Assembly: GCA_004292755.1 (NCBI GenBank)
Contig: RDXE01000025.1
Span: forward strand, 186,001-250,000
DNA length: 64,000 nt
Direction of reading: 5' to 3'
Origin: Alphaproteobacteria bacterium
GTDB taxonomy: Bacteria > Pseudomonadota > Alphaproteobacteria > Elsterales > Elsteraceae
Both the position numbers and the translations under genes were made by a program. Positions 50,905-59,500 of this stretch are shown piece by piece (within the stretch, counting starts at the first letter, position 1; each line of letters begins with the position of its first letter). The notes below the pieces were generated by a model, which made no database searches, was not told the DNA's origin, and saw nothing but the letters and a program-made list of their open reading frames with translations.

Positions 50905-52722
50905 ATGAGCGTCACCGGTTCACTGTTCTCGAGCGTCACCGGCCTGAAGTCCCAAGCGCAGGGCATGGGCATCATTTCGGACAACATCGCGAACTCCAAC
51001 ACCGTCGGCTACAAGAACGCCCGCGCGCAGTTCCAGACACTGGTCACCCAGTCGCCGACCGCCACCACCTACTCGCCCGGTGGCGCGCTGACCGCGCCGC
51101 GCCTGGACATTGACAAGCAGGGCCTGCTGCAAGCCTCCGCCTCCGCAACGGATATTGGCGTGATTGGCCGCGGCATGTTTGTGGTGTCGGATCGTCCGTC
51201 GAACGCCAATGGCACCCTGCCAATCGGCACCCAAACCCAGTTCACCCGCGCTGGTTCGTTCCAGATCGACAAGTCCGGCAACCTCGTGAACACCGGCGGT
51301 AAGTACCTGCTGGGTGTGCCGACCAATGCCCAGGGCCAGCCGACCATCTCCAACCCGGCTGTGACCACGCTGCGCACCGTCAATGTTGGCAACGTCACCG
51401 GTTCGGCCAAGCAGACCAACCTGCTGCGCATCGCCGCCAACCTGCCGGCCGTGCCGAATGCACCGTCGAAGCTCACCATCTCGGGCGTGTTGAACACGGC
51501 CGGTGCGGCGGGTCAGGTCGGTCAGGACCAGGGCGCTGTGATCTACAGCTCGAACGGTTCTTCCTACAAAGCGAACCTGCGCCTGCAGCGGATCAACGGC
51601 ACCACCTACGAAGTGCGTTTGAACGCCGCGACTGATCTGGTTGCGCTCGGCACCTCCTCGGCGCTGTCACCTGTGCCGACCTTCCCCTACACCCTCGGCA
51701 CCATCACGCTGCAGAACACCGGCACGCCGACGCTGTCGCTGGGCAACGCGCTCAGCTTCGCCGATGGGTCGTCCCTGCAGCCGACCTTTGACGTGTCGGG
51801 TCTGCGCGGCGGCGTTGCAACCACGCCGGGCGTCGACACCATCTCCCCGATTGGTGTCGACCAGGAAGATGTCACGACGGTCGTCTATGACAGCTTGGGT
51901 GTCGCGCACAACCTGACCTTGAGCTTCTTCCGCAACCAGGACACGGCTGCGAACCCGCCGGCTGCTGGCGATGCCACTACCAACAGCACCCGCTGGGGCG
52001 TGATGATCAAGGACATGCGGATTGCTGCCACTGGCGCGCCGTCGGTCCGCTTCCCGCTGGCCGCCCCCAACGCGGCGACCGTCCGCTTCCCGATCTACCT
52101 GGATGGTAGTCAGGCCACACTGCCTGCCGTTGGTGGCAACTACACCACCATCCCAGCCACCTCCGTGGTGACCTTCAACGCCAATGGCACCCAGTCCGGC
52201 ACGGCGCCGACCCGGCTGCCGTTCCTGCCGATGACCACTGGCGCGGTGGACTTCGGTGGTGACTTGGTCCAGTTGGACCTGGGTCAGCCGAACACCACGG
52301 GTGGCTTGACCAACTACTCCAACCAGTTCGGCGTGTCCTTCATCCAGCAGGACGGCATTCCCTACGGCTTCCGCACGGGCGTCAGCTTCTCGGATGATGG
52401 CATCGTCCGCGTGCTGTTCGACAACGGCCAGTCGCTGCCGGTGTTCCGCCTGCCGATCGCCACCTTCGCGGCGATGAACCGGCTGGAGCCGGTGACTGGC
52501 AACGCCTATCGCGAGACGTTGGAAAGCGGATCGGCGCTGACCAACTACGCGGGTGTCGCTGGCTCGGGCAAGGTGTCGCCGTCGACCCTGGAAGCCTCGA
52601 CCGTCGATCTGTCGGAAGAGTTCACCAACATGATCATCGTCCAGCGCTCCTACTCGGCCAATGCCCGGTCCATCACGACCGCCGACGAGATGCTGGGCGA
52701 AGTGGTCAACCTGAAGCGGTAA
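50905..52722 (+). CDS. flgE: Flagellar hook protein FlgE (long copy)
   Basis: 605 residues, CAGGAG before ATG 50905. The N-terminus S-L-F-S-S-V-T-G-L ... I-S-D-N-I-A-N-S-N-T-V-G-Y-K is the flagellar rod/hook signature, with G-L-L-Q-A-S-x-S-A-T-D and I-G-R-G-M-F-V-V. The centre is a long variable beta domain. The C-terminus, V-D-L-S-E-E-F-T-N-M-I-I-V-Q-R-S-Y-S-A-N-A-R-S-I-T-T-A-D-E-M (spaced over 560-590), forms the core helix. It builds the hook after FlgD. A shorter paralogue follows. Confidence 0.92.
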   Translation: MSVTGSLFSSVTGLKSQAQGMGIISDNIANSNTVGYKNARAQFQTLVTQSPTATTYSPGGALTAPRLDIDKQGLLQASASATDIGVIGRGMFVVSDRPSNANGTLPIGTQTQFTRAGSFQIDKSGNLVNTGGKYLLGVPTNAQGQPTISNPAVTTLRTVNVGNVTGSAKQTNLLRIAANLPAVPNAPSKLTISGVLNTAGAAGQVGQDQGAVIYSSNGSSYKANLRLQRINGTTYEVRLNAATDLVALGTSSALSPVPTFPYTLGTITLQNTGTPTLSLGNALSFADGSSLQPTFDVSGLRGGVATTPGVDTISPIGVDQEDVTTVVYDSLGVAHNLTLSFFRNQDTAANPPAAGDATTNSTRWGVMIKDMRIAATGAPSVRFPLAAPNAATVRFPIYLDGSQATLPAVGGNYTTIPATSVVTFNANGTQSGTAPTRLPFLPMTTGAVDFGGDLVQLDLGQPNTTGGLTNYSNQFGVSFIQQDGIPYGFRTGVSFSDDGIVRVLFDNGQSLPVFRLPIATFAAMNRLEPVTGNAYRETLESGSALTNYAGVAGSGKVSPSTLEASTVDLSEEFTNMIIVQRSYSANARSITTADEMLGEVVNLKR

Positions 52723-52730
52723 TCGGTGCA

Positions 52731-52757
52731 GGCGGCGGCGGTCTGACCGTCGCCGCC
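52731..52757 (+). terminator. GC-rich hairpin after flgE
   Basis: A 12-bp stem with one mismatch, 52731-52742 against 52746-52757, three-base loop, immediately after the flgE stop. No U-tract, but placement fits termination or mRNA processing between the two hook-type genes. Confidence 0.5.
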
Positions 52758-52830
52758 AGTCCACCCGCTGTCGCGGGCCAACGGGCCGCGATGATGGGTG
52801 TGGCAATCGACGATTTGAGACGAGGACAGC

Positions 52831-54153
52831 ATGACCATCATCGGCTCCCTAATCCACGGCGTCACCGGTGTCGACGCGCAGTCCCGGTCCTTCGGGGCAG
52901 TGTCCGACAACATCGCGAACTCGACGACCGTCGGCTACAAGACGCAACGGGCGGAGTTCTCGACGCTCTACACGCCGCGTCAGGTGCCGGTGCAATACGC
53001 GCCCGGTGGTGTCCGCGCCCAGGTCACCCAACGCGTCGACAAGGAAGGCTTGGTTCAAGCAACCGAAAGCCGAACCGACGCAGCCGTGCTTGGTCGAGGC
53101 TTCTTCGCTGTTGCCCAGGTGGAAGACATCATCGGTGCTGGCGCGGGGGCGGGCGACCGCACACGGGTTGATACCGACAATCCGGGCGTGACGCGGGCTG
53201 GCTCCTTCCGCCCGAACCGTGATGGGTTCCTGGTGAACACCGCTGGCTATGCGCTGCTTGGCCTGCCTGTGAACACGCCCGACCAGAACGCCGCGGTCCA
53301 GCGGACCCTCAACGGGTTGACGCCCGTGCGCGTTCAAGGCATCGCGGCCACCATCCCCGGTCAGGCGACCACGGAAGTGCAGCTTGGCATCAACCTGCCC
53401 GCCTCCGGTGATATTGGTGCCACGCAGGATGTGACGGTTCCGGTGTACGACGCCCAAGGCAACACCTACGGCGCCACCTATCGGTTCACCCGCGTGGCGG
53501 CCAACACCTGGTCGGGTCAGGCGGTGTCGCTTGACACCTCGGGTCAGACCGTCAGCGGGACAACGTCGGGAACAGCGCAGGTGGTTCCGACGCCTGTCAC
53601 TGTGCGCTTCAGCTCCTTGGGCGAGCCGTTGGAGCCCGCCGGTGCAGTGTCGCTCGGCAGCTTCATCGCCCCCAATGGCGCCGTGCTGTCACCGAGGATC
53701 AATTTCGGCACGAACACCGTGTCCGGCCAGCCGAAGACTGTGCAGCTGGGTGACACCTTCGGCGTCGTTCAGATCAATCAGAACGGCTATCGGGAAGGCA
53801 ACCGCATCGGGCTGGAGATCACGCCCGAAGGCTATGTGCGCGAAACCTACGACAACAACCAAATTCGCGACATCGCGCGCGTGCCCCTGGTCACCTTCCA
53901 GAACCCGATCGGCCTGGAAGCTCGCAGTGGCAATGTCTGGCTGCAGTCGACCACCTCGGGCGTGCCGCTGGTCAACACACCGGGCAACGGCGGTGCGGGT
54001 CGCATCCAGCCCTCCGCCCTGGAAAGCTCCACGGTGGATCTGGCGGATGAGTTTTCCACCATGATCATCACCCAGCGTGCCTACACCGCCAGCACCAAGA
54101 TCATCACGACAGCAGACGAGATGTATCAGGAGGTTGTGCGCCTAGCGCGTTAA
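52831..54153 (+). CDS. Second FlgE-type hook/basal-body protein
   Basis: 440 residues, ACGAGGACA before ATG. The N-terminus has S-D-N-I-A-N-S-T-T-V-G-Y-K and R-V-D-K-E-G-L-V-Q-A; the C-terminus has S-S-T-V-D-L-A-D-E-F-S-T-M-I-I-T-Q-R-A-Y-T-A-S-T-K. It is clearly a paralogue of the preceding protein but lacks about 165 residues of its central domain. It could be a second hook subunit, a hook-basal-body linker, or an FlgF/FlgG-like rod protein; length and C-terminus favour FlgE type. It has its own 108-bp upstream gap with no clear promoter. Confidence 0.8.
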   Translation: MTIIGSLIHGVTGVDAQSRSFGAVSDNIANSTTVGYKTQRAEFSTLYTPRQVPVQYAPGGVRAQVTQRVDKEGLVQATESRTDAAVLGRGFFAVAQVEDIIGAGAGAGDRTRVDTDNPGVTRAGSFRPNRDGFLVNTAGYALLGLPVNTPDQNAAVQRTLNGLTPVRVQGIAATIPGQATTEVQLGINLPASGDIGATQDVTVPVYDAQGNTYGATYRFTRVAANTWSGQAVSLDTSGQTVSGTTSGTAQVVPTPVTVRFSSLGEPLEPAGAVSLGSFIAPNGAVLSPRINFGTNTVSGQPKTVQLGDTFGVVQINQNGYREGNRIGLEITPEGYVRETYDNNQIRDIARVPLVTFQNPIGLEARSGNVWLQSTTSGVPLVNTPGNGGAGRIQPSALESSTVDLADEFSTMIITQRAYTASTKIITTADEMYQEVVRLAR

Positions 54154-54237
54154 CCAACCAGCCATCGCCTCTCCTCTCCTAACCCGATCCTGACCGCCCC
54201 ACATCGCCGATGGCATGCGCCCGGCGCTCTGACCGCA

Positions 54238-54266
54238 TTGACCGCGGCAGTGCGCTGGCCTATCCA
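54238..54266 (+). promoter_or_regulatory. Possible promoter of sciP
   Basis: TTGACC (54238-54243) and TATCCA (54261-54266) at 17-bp spacing lie 90 bp before the sciP start. The -35 match is good, the -10 match poor. The rest of the 203-bp gap after the second hook gene shows only short GC-rich repeats. Confidence 0.3.
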
Positions 54267-54356
54267 TCGGCAGTGTGGGGCGTTGGCTTTGGGCAGTGTC
54301 CGCGATCTGCGGTATCTGCCGGTTGGCCGGACGGGTGATAGGTGGCAGGAGGCGTC

Positions 54357-54662
54357 ATGGCGCTGGACAATGGAACCGGCTCAGCTGCGCTGGGGGCAGG
54401 CACCGCGGCGCTCGACAGCGGGGTTGAGCCTCTTCCCCCCGCCACCACCACGCGCTGGGTGATCCGCCGGAAGGCCCAAGTGGTGTTCGCCGTGCGCGCT
54501 GGTCAGATCAGCCTGGACGATGCCTGCCAGCGTTATGGCCTATCGGTGGATGAGTTCCAATCCTGGCAGCAACAGATTGACCGTCATGGCCTGAAGGGTC
54601 TGCGCGTGACGCGTCTGCAAGACTACCGCCCCCGCCGAACCACCCGTACCAAGCCCGCGTAA
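54357..54662 (+). CDS. sciP: SciP-like regulator (DUF1153)
   Basis: 101 residues from ATG 54357, after AGGAGGC. The DUF1153 core lies at residues 33-90: R-W-V-I-R-R-K-A-Q-V-V, L-D-D-A-C-Q-R-Y-G-L-S-V-D-E-F-x-S-W-Q and I-D-R-H-G-L-K-G-L-R-V-T-R-L-Q. In Caulobacter SciP is a DNA-binding helix-turn-helix protein that blocks transcription at CtrA-activated promoters, including flagellar ones. The N-terminal 30 residues are low-complexity. Placed between the hook genes and the fliF operon, it suggests control of the adjoining flagellar promoters, if CtrA is present in this organism. Confidence 0.88.
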   Translation: MALDNGTGSAALGAGTAALDSGVEPLPPATTTRWVIRRKAQVVFAVRAGQISLDDACQRYGLSVDEFQSWQQQIDRHGLKGLRVTRLQDYRPRRTTRTKPA

Positions 54663-54957
54663 CCCGCCGCCACGCTGGGCTGCGGCGGCACACGCCTTGG
54701 CCGAATCGTATATCTTGTGGTTAACGCGAAATCTGGCACAATGGAACGCAGAGCTTAAGGCCCCGATTCAAGGCCGGGCCAGAAGCGTATGGTTGCTTTG
54801 AATTTTTTCGTTTGGGGTATAGGCAAGTTTTGCCGCATCGCGTATCGTTAACCAGAGTTAGCCGTTGCCCACCTTCGGGCCAGTCGCCCTGGCGATCGGC
54901 CCGGCATTGTCAAACCACCCGACCAGAGCCCTGGTCAGCCCACGCGAGGATCGCCCG
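54663..54957 (+). promoter_or_regulatory. AT-richer region upstream of the fliF operon
   Basis: This 295-bp gap starts with a GC-rich hairpin after sciP, then turns unusually AT-rich (54700-54860). It has GTTAAC at 54720-54725 and GTTAACC-AGAG-TTAGCC near 54847-54863, resembling CtrA half-sites but with spacing one base short of TTAA-N7-TTAA. TATAGG at 54818-54823 may be a -10 box. It most likely carries the promoter of the long fliF-flhF run; which factor uses it is unresolved. Confidence 0.45.
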
Positions 54958-56601
54958 GTGAACGCCATCCTGCAGCAACTGCGCAATCTCGGGCCGATGC
55001 GCCTCGCGGTGATCGGCGGCGTTGCGGTCGCGGTTCTAGCCTTTGTCATCTTCCTGGCCGTGCGCTTCAGCGGGCCAGAGATGGGGCTGCTGTACTCCAA
55101 CCTGTCGCAACAAGATGCGGGCCGCATCGTGCAGACGTTGGAGCAACAGAACGTCCCCCACCGTCTGGGGCCTGATGGCACGTCGGTGATGGTGCCATTG
55201 GATCAGGTGCCGCGCACCCGGCTGGACCTCGCCACCCAGGGCCTGCCGACTGGTGGCTCCATCGGTTACGAGATTTTCGACCGCTCGCAGGGTCTCGCCA
55301 CCTCCTCCTTCGTGCAGAACATCAATCAGCTGCGCGCTTTGGAAGGGGAGCTGGCGCGCACCATCCAAGGTTTTGACAACATCCGCTCTGCCCGTGTGCA
55401 CTTGGTGCTGCCGCAGCGGGAGTTGTTCAGCCGGGAACGGCAGGAGCCTTCGGCCTCCATCGTGCTGCGGATGAACACCCAGCAGCGTCTGGACCGCGCG
55501 CAGGTGGCAGCCGTGCAGCAGGTGGTCGCTGCGGCCGTGCCGGGTCTGCGCCCGGACCGCATCTCGATGTCGGATGAACGCGGCACGCTGCTGGCCCGGA
55601 TCGACGGGTCCGGTGGCTCGGGTGATCTGCAGACGATTGAAGAACGCCGCCTCGCCTATCAGGACCGTGTCGCCCGTGAGTTGGAAAGCATGCTGGAGCG
55701 GTCGGTCGGTCAGGGCCGCGTGCGCGTCAGTGTCTCCGCCACCATGGACATGGCCCGCACCCAGGAAAACCGGGAAAGCTTCAATCCGGACCAGCAGGTG
55801 GTTCGCTCCACGCAAACGGTCAACGAGTTGTCTGAGCAGCGCGACAGCGACGCCAACCCCTCCGTGACCATCGCCAACAACCTGCCCCAGGGTCAGGTGC
55901 AGGTTGGTCAGAACGGCTCGTCCTCGGTCAGCCGCTCATCGCGCAACGAAGAAACCATCAACTTTGAGATCAGCCGCGAGGTGCGCAACCGCGTGATCGA
56001 GCCCGGTGGGCTCTCGCGCCTCAACGTCGCGGTGATGATCGACCAGAACGCGCTGGTGTTCAGCCCCGACGGCACCCGCGCCATGCGCCCCTGGAACGAG
56101 CAGGAATTGGCCCGGTTTGAGCGCTTGACCCGCTCGGCCCTGCCGTTCGACGCAGCGCGCGGCGACACCGTCGAAGTCATCCCGGTGATGATGATCGACC
56201 CGGCTGATGAGTTCCGGGAGCCGCGTCGCCTGTTCGGCCTGGATCGTCAGGAGCTGTTCCGGCTGGCCGAGGTTCTGGTGCTGGGCGCGGTTGGTGCGCT
56301 GGTCCTGCTGCTGGTGGTCCGTCCGCTGATCGCCCGCCTGTTTGAAACCGCACCGGGCGCGGCAGCCCAGCCCGGCATGCTGGGCTATGGCGGGGATGTG
56401 CCGCAACTGGCGGGTCCGTTGTCGACAGACCTGACGGTTATGGACGATGACGGCGGCGACCCGCTGGAGGAAATGATCGATCTCAACCGTATCGAGGGTC
56501 GCGTCAAAGCCTCCTCGCTGCGCAAGATTGGCGAGATCGTGGAAAAACACCCGGAGGAAGTGGTCGCCATCCTCCGCAATTGGCTTTACCAGGAATCCTG
56601 A
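54958..56601 (+). CDS. fliF: Flagellar MS-ring protein FliF
   Basis: 547 residues from GTG 54958, after GAGGA; the upstream in-frame part has no family likeness. Membrane helices near residues 18-38 and 440-465 bracket the ring-building motifs: L-L-Y-S-N-L-S, D-A-G-R-I-V, Y-R/G-Y-E-I-F-D, F-V-Q-N-I-N-Q-L-R-A-L-E-G-E-L-A-R-T-I and R-V-H-L-V-L-P. The C-terminal tail (A-S-S-L-R-K-I-G-E-I-V-E-K-H-P-E-E) binds FliG. It opens the operon that continues with fliG, fliH, fliN and flbD. Confidence 0.95.
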   Translation: MNAILQQLRNLGPMRLAVIGGVAVAVLAFVIFLAVRFSGPEMGLLYSNLSQQDAGRIVQTLEQQNVPHRLGPDGTSVMVPLDQVPRTRLDLATQGLPTGGSIGYEIFDRSQGLATSSFVQNINQLRALEGELARTIQGFDNIRSARVHLVLPQRELFSRERQEPSASIVLRMNTQQRLDRAQVAAVQQVVAAAVPGLRPDRISMSDERGTLLARIDGSGGSGDLQTIEERRLAYQDRVARELESMLERSVGQGRVRVSVSATMDMARTQENRESFNPDQQVVRSTQTVNELSEQRDSDANPSVTIANNLPQGQVQVGQNGSSSVSRSSRNEETINFEISREVRNRVIEPGGLSRLNVAVMIDQNALVFSPDGTRAMRPWNEQELARFERLTRSALPFDAARGDTVEVIPVMMIDPADEFREPRRLFGLDRQELFRLAEVLVLGAVGALVLLLVVRPLIARLFETAPGAAAQPGMLGYGGDVPQLAGPLSTDLTVMDDDGGDPLEEMIDLNRIEGRVKASSLRKIGEIVEKHPEEVVAILRNWLYQES

Positions 56602-56660
56602 TGCCCGCCAGGGCTTTGACAACCGGCGTGCTCTGAACGGCTGATGAGGGATGGGATACG

Positions 56661-57677
56661 ATGCGCGTTCGTGAGGACTATCGCTCGCTGACCGGACCGG
56701 AGAAGGCATCAATCCTGATGCTATCGCTGGGGGAAGAGCATGCAGCGAAGCTGTTCGAGTTGATGGACGATGAGGAGATCAAAGAGATCTCCCAAACCAT
56801 GGCCAATCTGGGCTCGGTCTCATCGAACATCGTCGAGCGGCTGTTCGTTGAGTTCGCAGAGATGTTCAGCCAGACCGGCTCGCTGGTCGGCTCGTACGAG
56901 TCAACCGAACGGTTGCTGGCCAAGGTGCTCGACAAGGATCGCGTCGACGCGATCATGGAAGAAATCCGTGGTCCTGCCGGTCGCACCATGTGGGACAAGT
57001 TGGCCAACGTGAACGAGCAGGTGCTGGCCAACTATCTCAAGAACGAATACCCGCAGACCGTTGCGGTGGTGCTGTCGAAGATCAAGGCCGACCACGCCAG
57101 CCGCGTCTTGGCGCTGTTGCCGGAAACCTTCGCGATGGAAGTCATCATGCGCATGCTGCGCATGGAGGCGGTGCAGAAGGAAGTGTTGAACGATGTGGAG
57201 CGCACGCTGCGCACCGAATTCATGTCGAACCTCGCGCGGACCAACCGTCGCGATGCGCACGAAATGATGGCGGACATCTTCAACAACCTAGACCGCACCA
57301 CTGAAATCCGCTTCATGACGGCCCTGGAAGAGCGCAACAAGGACAGTGCGGAGCGCATCAAGCAATTGATGTTCACCTTCGAGGATTTGAGCCGCATCGA
57401 CAGCTCTGGCATCCAGGTGCTGCTGCGCGCCACTGAGAAGGATAAGCTGGGTCTGGCACTCAAGGGTGCCTCGGAAGACTTGCGCAACGTGTTCTTCGGC
57501 AACATGTCGGAACGCGCAGCCAAGCTTTTGAAGGAAGACATGGCAGCAATGGGCCCGGTGCGCTTGCGCGATGTCGACGATGCCCAGATGCACATGGTCA
57601 AACTGGCCAAGGATTTGGCTGCACGCGGCGAGATCGTCATCTCCGACAACAAGGGCGGCGACGAGCTGGTCTACTAG
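56661..57677 (+). CDS. fliG: Flagellar motor switch protein FliG
   Basis: 338 residues, GAGGGATGGG before [19 protein letters not shown] near the start, [13 protein letters not shown] in the middle (the E-H-P-Q-T motif), and the C-terminal torque helix with R[19 protein letters not shown] carrying the charged residues that meet the stator. It joins FliF to the rotor and reverses or drives rotation. 59 bp follow fliF. Confidence 0.95.
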   Translation: MRVREDYRSLTGPEKASILMLSLGEEHAAKLFELMDDEEIKEISQTMANLGSVSSNIVERLFVEFAEMFSQTGSLVGSYESTERLLAKVLDKDRVDAIMEEIRGPAGRTMWDKLANVNEQVLANYLKNEYPQTVAVVLSKIKADHASRVLALLPETFAMEVIMRMLRMEAVQKEVLNDVERTLRTEFMSNLARTNRRDAHEMMADIFNNLDRTTEIRFMTALEERNKDSAERIKQLMFTFEDLSRIDSSGIQVLLRATEKDKLGLALKGASEDLRNVFFGNMSERAAKLLKEDMAAMGPVRLRDVDDAQMHMVKLAKDLAARGEIVISDNKGGDELVY

Positions 57678-57707
57678 TCCCAGCCGACGCAAGGGGAACC
57701 ACGGGCA

Positions 57708-59138
57708 ATGGCCGACGGCAAGAAGGACAAGGACGGACGGGCGCCAGGCAGCGACCCCGATCCCTTCGCCGCTCTGGCCGGCGGCGGTGACGATGAGGTG
57801 CCTTCGCTGGACGAGTTGATGGCGCTGGGCCAAGGCCTGGGCCTCGATCCCGATCCGGTCGCGGGCAGTGGCTTGTCGGCATTCTTCAGTGAGCGGGATG
57901 CGGCACAGGCGCCAGCGTCAGCGCCCCCCTCCAATCGTCCGCCGATGCGCCCGGCCCGCCGCGGGCTGGATGCGTTTTTGGACGAGGAGCCAACACCGCC
58001 ACCGGCAGCAGCGCCGGACGAGCCTTTGATGGAGGCCGAGGTCAGCGATGCCGACCTCGACAGCCTGATCGGAGAAACGACCTTCATTCCCCCGCGTGCC
58101 GATGCGGAGGAACCGGAGGAGATTGCAACCTTCGACGATAGCGCCAGTGAACCCGTGTCCGAAGCCGCACTCGATGCGCTGTTGGGGGGCGGCTCTGGTG
58201 CCAGCCTGGATCCAGATGGCTTCGGTGGCGCCGATCCGTTTGGTGAGTTTGGTGCCCCGCTGGATGGCGCGGGCGATCGTGAATTCGGCTCTGCGGTTGA
58301 CATGATGGGCGGGAGCGACCCGTTCATCGACATGCCAGCGTTTGACGAGGACTTGACCGAGGGCCTGCCCCCCGCCTTGGCAGCGGCTGCCTTTGCCAGC
58401 ACGGCCCCAGCCGCGCGGCCGCCGACGGTGCGCAAGTTTCTGTTCGATCTGTCGTTCGACCGCTACGACCCCCCGCCGCCGCCGGAACCCGAGCCCGAAC
58501 CAGAGCCCGAACCGGTGTGGGAGCCGCCACCACCACCGCCACCGCCCACCTTCTCCGAAGAGGAACTGGCAGCGGCCCGCGCTGCTGCCTTCGCTGATGG
58601 CGAGGCGACCGGACGCGCCCAAGCGCTGCAATCGCTGGAACACCGCATCGCACGGGCGATGGAGGCAATGGCCGCCACCCTGCCCCAAGTGCTGAATGAT
58701 CGCGATCGCGCCGCGGAAGCCTTCAGCCACGAGGCTGCCAGGCTTGCCCATGCGCTGGTGCGCCGACTGGTGCCAGACCTGACCCGCCGCTATGGCCTGG
58801 GTGAGATTGAAGCCGTGGTCCGCGAAAGCCTCGCAAAAGCCGTGGATCAACCGCGGATTTTGGTGCGCGTGCGCTCCGAGTTGATCGACAGCTTGCAGCC
58901 GAAGATCGACGTCATGACCCTGGAAACCGGTTTCCAGGGCCGGGTCATGCTGGTGGGTGACGACACGCTCGGCGATGGTGACGTCCGTTGCGACTGGGGC
59001 GATGGCGGCGCGGAGCGCCTGACACAACGGTCATGGGATGACCTCTCGGGCGTCCTGGCCCGCGTGGTTGGTACGTTGGAACAAGCAGCACCAGTGCCGC
59101 CCGCCGGGCGGTCCACTGGTCGGGCCTCAGCGGCCTAA
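57708..59138 (+). CDS. fliH: FliH-like export regulator with long acidic N-terminal extension
   Basis: 476 residues. The C-terminal part (about 285-455) is FliH-like: F-S-E-E-E-L-A-A-A-R-A-A-A-F-A-D-G-E-A-T-G-R with A/G-x-x-x-G-type spacing, then L-A-H-A-L-V-R-R-L-V-P and V-R-E-S-L-A, ending in a conserved C-terminal fold with D-V-R-C-D-W-G-D-G-G. FliH restrains the FliI ATPase. The first 280 residues are Asp/Glu/Ala/Pro-rich, ending in a Pro-Glu repeat (about 259-280), and are not part of the usual protein of about 230 residues. No fliI gene follows in this operon. Confidence 0.8.
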   Translation: MADGKKDKDGRAPGSDPDPFAALAGGGDDEVPSLDELMALGQGLGLDPDPVAGSGLSAFFSERDAAQAPASAPPSNRPPMRPARRGLDAFLDEEPTPPPAAAPDEPLMEAEVSDADLDSLIGETTFIPPRADAEEPEEIATFDDSASEPVSEAALDALLGGGSGASLDPDGFGGADPFGEFGAPLDGAGDREFGSAVDMMGGSDPFIDMPAFDEDLTEGLPPALAAAAFASTAPAARPPTVRKFLFDLSFDRYDPPPPPEPEPEPEPEPVWEPPPPPPPPTFSEEELAAARAAAFADGEATGRAQALQSLEHRIARAMEAMAATLPQVLNDRDRAAEAFSHEAARLAHALVRRLVPDLTRRYGLGEIEAVVRESLAKAVDQPRILVRVRSELIDSLQPKIDVMTLETGFQGRVMLVGDDTLGDGDVRCDWGDGGAERLTQRSWDDLSGVLARVVGTLEQAAPVPPAGRSTGRASAA

Positions 59139-59172
59139 CGGTTAGGACATCACGTAGCCAAGGGGACTGGGT

Positions 59173-59484
59173 ATGGGCAATTTCGATCTGTCAGATCTTG
59201 AACAAGTTCTTGAGGAAAGCCGCGAAAGCGACAAACCAAAGGAGCTTGGCGCTGTCTACGACATTCCAGTGCAGGTCTCGGCTGTTCTGGGGCGTGCCAC
59301 CATGCAGGTCAGCCAGCTGCTGAAGCTGGGTCGTGGCGCTGTGGTGGAGTTGGACCGCAAAGTCGGTGAAGCCATCGACATCTACGTCAACAACCGGCTG
59401 GTTGCGCGCGGCGAAGTCATCATCGTCGATGAGAAGCTGGGCGTGACGATGACGGAAATCATCAAGTCCGACAAACTGAACTAA
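59173..59484 (+). CDS. fliN: Flagellar motor switch protein FliN
   Basis: 103 residues, AGGGGAC before ATG. A single SpoA domain: Y-D-I-P-V-Q-V-S-A-V-L-G, then L-L-K-L-G-R-G-A-V-V-E-L-D, D-I-Y-V-N-N-R-L-V-A-R-G-E-V and D-E-K-L-G-V. It forms the lower part of the switch complex with FliM (not in the window) and helps dock the export ATPase. The short length, without an N-terminal extension, is normal for alphaproteobacteria. Confidence 0.94.
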   Translation: MGNFDLSDLEQVLEESRESDKPKELGAVYDIPVQVSAVLGRATMQVSQLLKLGRGAVVELDRKVGEAIDIYVNNRLVARGEVIIVDEKLGVTMTEIIKSDKLN

Positions 59485-59500
59485 GCGAAGCGACTGCGCC

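Noticed and set aside
52780-52830. Sigma54-like TGGCAATCGACGATTTG before the second hook gene
   Set aside because: No GC at the -12 position with correct spacing.
54847-54863. Full CtrA binding site upstream of fliF
   Set aside because: TTAA and TTAG are separated by 6 bp, not 7, and the second half is imperfect; kept only as a weak hint.
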